From NCBI GenBank assembly GCA_024508675.1, contig JANINQ010000018.1, positions 1-64,000 of the forward strand: a stretch of 64,000 nucleotides of DNA, read 5' to 3'. Both the position numbers and the translations under genes were made by a program. The notes below the pieces were generated by a model. That model searched no databases. It had not been told where the DNA came from and saw nothing but the letters and a program-made list of their open reading frames with translations. This stretch comes from Afipia sp. (GTDB taxonomy: Bacteria > Pseudomonadota > Alphaproteobacteria > Rhizobiales > Xanthobacteraceae). Numbering within the stretch: the stretch's first letter is position 1; the number at the start of each line of letters is the position of its first letter. This document shows, piece by piece, positions 61,880-64,000 of the stretch.

Positions 61880-62893
61880 ATGGCGACGATGAACATGATC
61901 CAGGCGATCAATTCCGCGCTCGATGTGATGCTTGGCCGCGATCCCGATGTGCTGATTTTCGGCGAGGATGTTGGTTACTTCGGCGGCGTGTTTCGCGCGA
62001 CAGATGGCCTGATGGCCAAGCACGGCCTGACCCGTTGCTTCGATACGCCGATCTCGGAAGGCGGAATTGTCGGAACGGCGATCGGAATGGGCGCGTATGG
62101 CCTGAGGCCGGTCGTCGAGATTCAGTTCGCTGATTATATTTTGCCGGCCTACGATCAACTGGTCTCGGAAGCTGCGCGATTGCGCTATCGCTCTGCCGGG
62201 CAATTCTGGGCGCCGATCACGGTGCGTTCACCGTATGGCGGCGGCATTTTCGGCGGGCAGACCCATAGTTCCAGCCCCGAGGCGATCTTTGCCCATGTCT
62301 CCGGGCTCAAGACGGTTATCCCCTCAACTCCCTACGACGCGAAGGGGCTCTTGATCGCGGCGATCGAGGATGACGATCCGGTCATCTTTCTTGAGCCCAA
62401 GAGAATTTATAATGGACCCTTCGACGGCCGGCATGGTCAGCCTGTGCAGCCGTGGTCCGCTCATGCCGCCAGCGAAGTGCCGACCGACTATTTCAAGATA
62501 CCTCTTGGAAAAGCGGCCATTGCGCGTGAAGGCTCGGCCGTCACCGTGCTTGCCTACGGAACGATGGTTCATGTCGCGCTTGCCGCGGTTGAGGACAGCG
62601 GGATCGATGCGGAGGTCGTCGATCTGCGCAGCATCGTCCCTCTGGATATTGAAACCATTGTTGCGTCGGTCAAGAAGACCCGTCGATGCGTCATCGTTCA
62701 TGAGGCGTCACGTTTCGGAGGCTTTGGCGGCGAACTTTCATCCCTGCTGCAGGAGCGGTGTTTTTATCATCTCGAAGCGCCCATCGAGCGTGTCGCCGGG
62801 TGGGATACGCCTTATCCGCATGCCTTTGAATGGGATTACTTCCCCGGCGCCTCGCGGGTTGTGACGGCAATGCAGCGCGCGATTGAGAGCTGA
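61880..62893 (+). CDS. bkdA2: Branched-chain 2-oxoacid dehydrogenase E1 beta
   Basis: A 337-residue transketolase-like subunit: MNMIQAINSALDVMLGRDPDVLIFGEDVGYFGGVFRATDGL (catalytic Glu), QFADYILPAYDQLVSEAARLRYRSAG and a C-terminal domain with YGTMVHVALAA and EASRFGGFGGEL. It forms the alpha2-beta2 E1 with the upstream gene. It is separated by three bases from both neighbours, a compact operon. Confidence 0.95.
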   Translation: MATMNMIQAINSALDVMLGRDPDVLIFGEDVGYFGGVFRATDGLMAKHGLTRCFDTPISEGGIVGTAIGMGAYGLRPVVEIQFADYILPAYDQLVSEAARLRYRSAGQFWAPITVRSPYGGGIFGGQTHSSSPEAIFAHVSGLKTVIPSTPYDAKGLLIAAIEDDDPVIFLEPKRIYNGPFDGRHGQPVQPWSAHAASEVPTDYFKIPLGKAAIAREGSAVTVLAYGTMVHVALAAVEDSGIDAEVVDLRSIVPLDIETIVASVKKTRRCVIVHEASRFGGFGGELSSLLQERCFYHLEAPIERVAGWDTPYPHAFEWDYFPGASRVVTAMQRAIES

Positions 62894-62896
62894 GAC

Positions 62897-64000
62897 ATGG
62901 AAAATTACACTTTTCGTTTGCCCGATGTTGGCGAGGGCGTGGCTGAGGCTGAAATTGTCGCCTGGCATGTGAAGATCGGTGACCAGATTGATGAAGACCA
63001 GTTGATGGTCGATGTCATGACCGACAAGGCGACGGTCGAAATGACCACGCCTGTGGCGGGCCGCGTCATTGCGCTCCATGGCGAGATTGGACAACGCGTC
63101 CCGGTGGGCTCGGTTCTGATCGAGCTCGATACCAACCAGAATGGATCGGCGCCTGAAGCTGCGAAGGCGCCGCGAAATGAAGCGCCTGTGCCGGCGCCAC
63201 CCGTTGCGGCGCCTGTCGTTGCCGCGCCACCTGCCGCATCTGTCAAGCCGGCCTCTTCAACCGGTCCCGTAAAATCTGAGCCGGTGCGGGCCGTTGCCAC
63301 GCGTGCCCCGGACGATCTGCCGCTTGCCGCACCGGCGACGCGGAGGCGGGCCTATGAACTCGGTGTGCCGCTGCAGTTTGTACCGGGAACAGGTCCGGGA
63401 GGGCGGATCACCGCTGAAGACCTCGATGGGTATATCGCAAGCAGGTCTGCTGGCGCACCGGCGCAACAGCTTCGCGCCAAGCGTGAGGGCGTTACCGAAA
63501 CCAAAATCGTCGGCCTGCGCCGCAAGATTGCCGAGAACATGCAGGTCTCCAAGCGCCGGATTCCTCATTTCACTTACGTCGAGGAGTTCGATCTGACCGA
63601 ACTCGAGAGGCTGCGCCGGGAGGTGAATGCAGAGGGCCGGACGGATCGTCCGAAGCTGACCTTGCTGCCGTTTTTCATGCGTGCGCTTGTCAGCCTTGTT
63701 GCCGACTTCCCGCAGGTCAACGCCCGCTATGACGACGAGGCCAGCGTTCTGCGGACATATGAAGGCCTCCACGTCGGTATTGCCACCCAGACACCGGGAG
63801 GATTGATGGTGCCGGTTGTGCATCATGTTGAATCTCTCGGGCTGTTCGAGTGTGCGGGTGAGCTCGCGCGCGTTACTAAGGCCGCGCGCGAAGGCAAGGC
63901 CACCCGTGACGAACTGACAGGCTCGACGATTACGCTGACCAGTTTGGGCGCATTGGGTGGTGTGTCGGCGACGCCGGTGATCAATTATCCGGAAGTGGCG
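62897..64000 (+). CDS. bkdB: Branched-chain 2-oxoacid dehydrogenase E2 (dihydrolipoyl acyltransferase), 3'-truncated
   Basis: The frame is open to the window edge (368 codons), so the C-terminus is missing. The lipoyl domain (1-77) carries the lipoylated Lys44 in VMTDKATVEM. An Ala/Pro linker follows at about 85-140. The peripheral-subunit-binding domain has ATRRRAYELGVPLQFVPGTGPGGRITAEDL, and the catalytic domain begins near 200 (RRKIAENMQVSKRRIPHFTY). The His-x3-Asp active site would lie beyond the edge. It transfers branched acyl groups to CoA. Confidence 0.93.
   Translation, partial: MENYTFRLPDVGEGVAEAEIVAWHVKIGDQIDEDQLMVDVMTDKATVEMTTPVAGRVIALHGEIGQRVPVGSVLIELDTNQNGSAPEAAKAPRNEAPVPAPPVAAPVVAAPPAASVKPASSTGPVKSEPVRAVATRAPDDLPLAAPATRRRAYELGVPLQFVPGTGPGGRITAEDLDGYIASRSAGAPAQQLRAKREGVTETKIVGLRRKIAENMQVSKRRIPHFTYVEEFDLTELERLRREVNAEGRTDRPKLTLLPFFMRALVSLVADFPQVNARYDDEASVLRTYEGLHVGIATQTPGGLMVPVVHHVESLGLFECAGELARVTKAAREGKATRDELTGSTITLTSLGALGGVSATPVINYPEVA

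Overview
The window looks like a chromosomal segment of an alphaproteobacterium of the Bradyrhizobiaceae/Nitrobacteraceae (Bradyrhizobium, Afipia, Rhodopseudomonas type). The evidence is GC-rich codon usage, a CtrA cell-cycle regulator with its phosphotransferase ChpT, an EipA/DUF1134 envelope protein, a CheA with a C-terminal receiver domain, and many small proteins of kinds typical of that family. Gene family names come from reading the translated sequences; no database search was possible.

Region 1 (about 1-14,300) is accessory and rich in small genes. It holds a CHAP-like secreted protein, a YciE/YciF ferritin-like protein, a PAS hybrid histidine kinase, a copper-storage protein, KGG-type stress proteins, a low-affinity iron permease-like protein, an SDR, a zinc alcohol dehydrogenase, a Crp/Fnr regulator and a GreA/GreB-like factor. 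Nine genes or operons are preceded by GGAAC-N17-RTT, the shape of the alphaproteobacterial general-stress (EcfG) promoter, and eight of these nine lie about 30 to 85 bases upstream of the start codon. I read the region as a stress-response island. It borders tRNA-Val(CAC) on that tRNA's 3' side. It also holds a duplicated two-gene cassette (a small helical protein plus a SANT/Myb-like protein), a 26-residue membrane peptide, a 22-residue hydrophobic peptide and two plus-strand terminators with no visible plus-strand gene.

Region 2 (14,500-39,950) is core genome. It contains a coiled-coil membrane protein, EipA, a YHS protein and CysQ, then chpT, the operon cheA-cheW-cheY-cheB-cheR, a yjfL/yjfM/yjfC-like triad, ctrA, fliI-fliJ, an ECF sigma/anti-sigma pair, flhA, an MFS transporter, panD and bioF-bioD-bioA, ending at a CAT-anticodon tRNA. 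ChpT, CtrA, chemotaxis and flagellar export genes therefore sit together. The ctrA-fliI spacer carries six GANTC (CcrM) sites.

Region 3 (40,000-60,000) is a catabolic region of unknown substrate. After a chemoreceptor gene come a tautomerase, an apparently exported RidA protein and a MarR regulator that share a candidate operator; an atypical crotonase; and an operon of 3-hydroxyisobutyrate dehydrogenase-like, cupin, polysaccharide-deacetylase/cyclic-imidase-like, unknown, metallo-beta-lactamase and NIPSNAP proteins. A thioesterase and four more regulators follow (TetR and two LysR here, one LysR earlier). The last operon is RraA/HMG-aldolase-like, quinone oxidoreductase, aldehyde dehydrogenase, HbpS/GlcG-like and alpha-hydroxy-acid oxidase. 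No transporter gene lies inside it. The layout suggests ring or amide opening, then oxidation and aldol cleavage to small oxo-acids.

Region 4 (60,000-64,000) is a branched-chain 2-oxoacid dehydrogenase operon (E1 alpha, E1 beta, E2) with a divergent Lrp-type regulator, as in bkd systems. E2 runs off the right edge.
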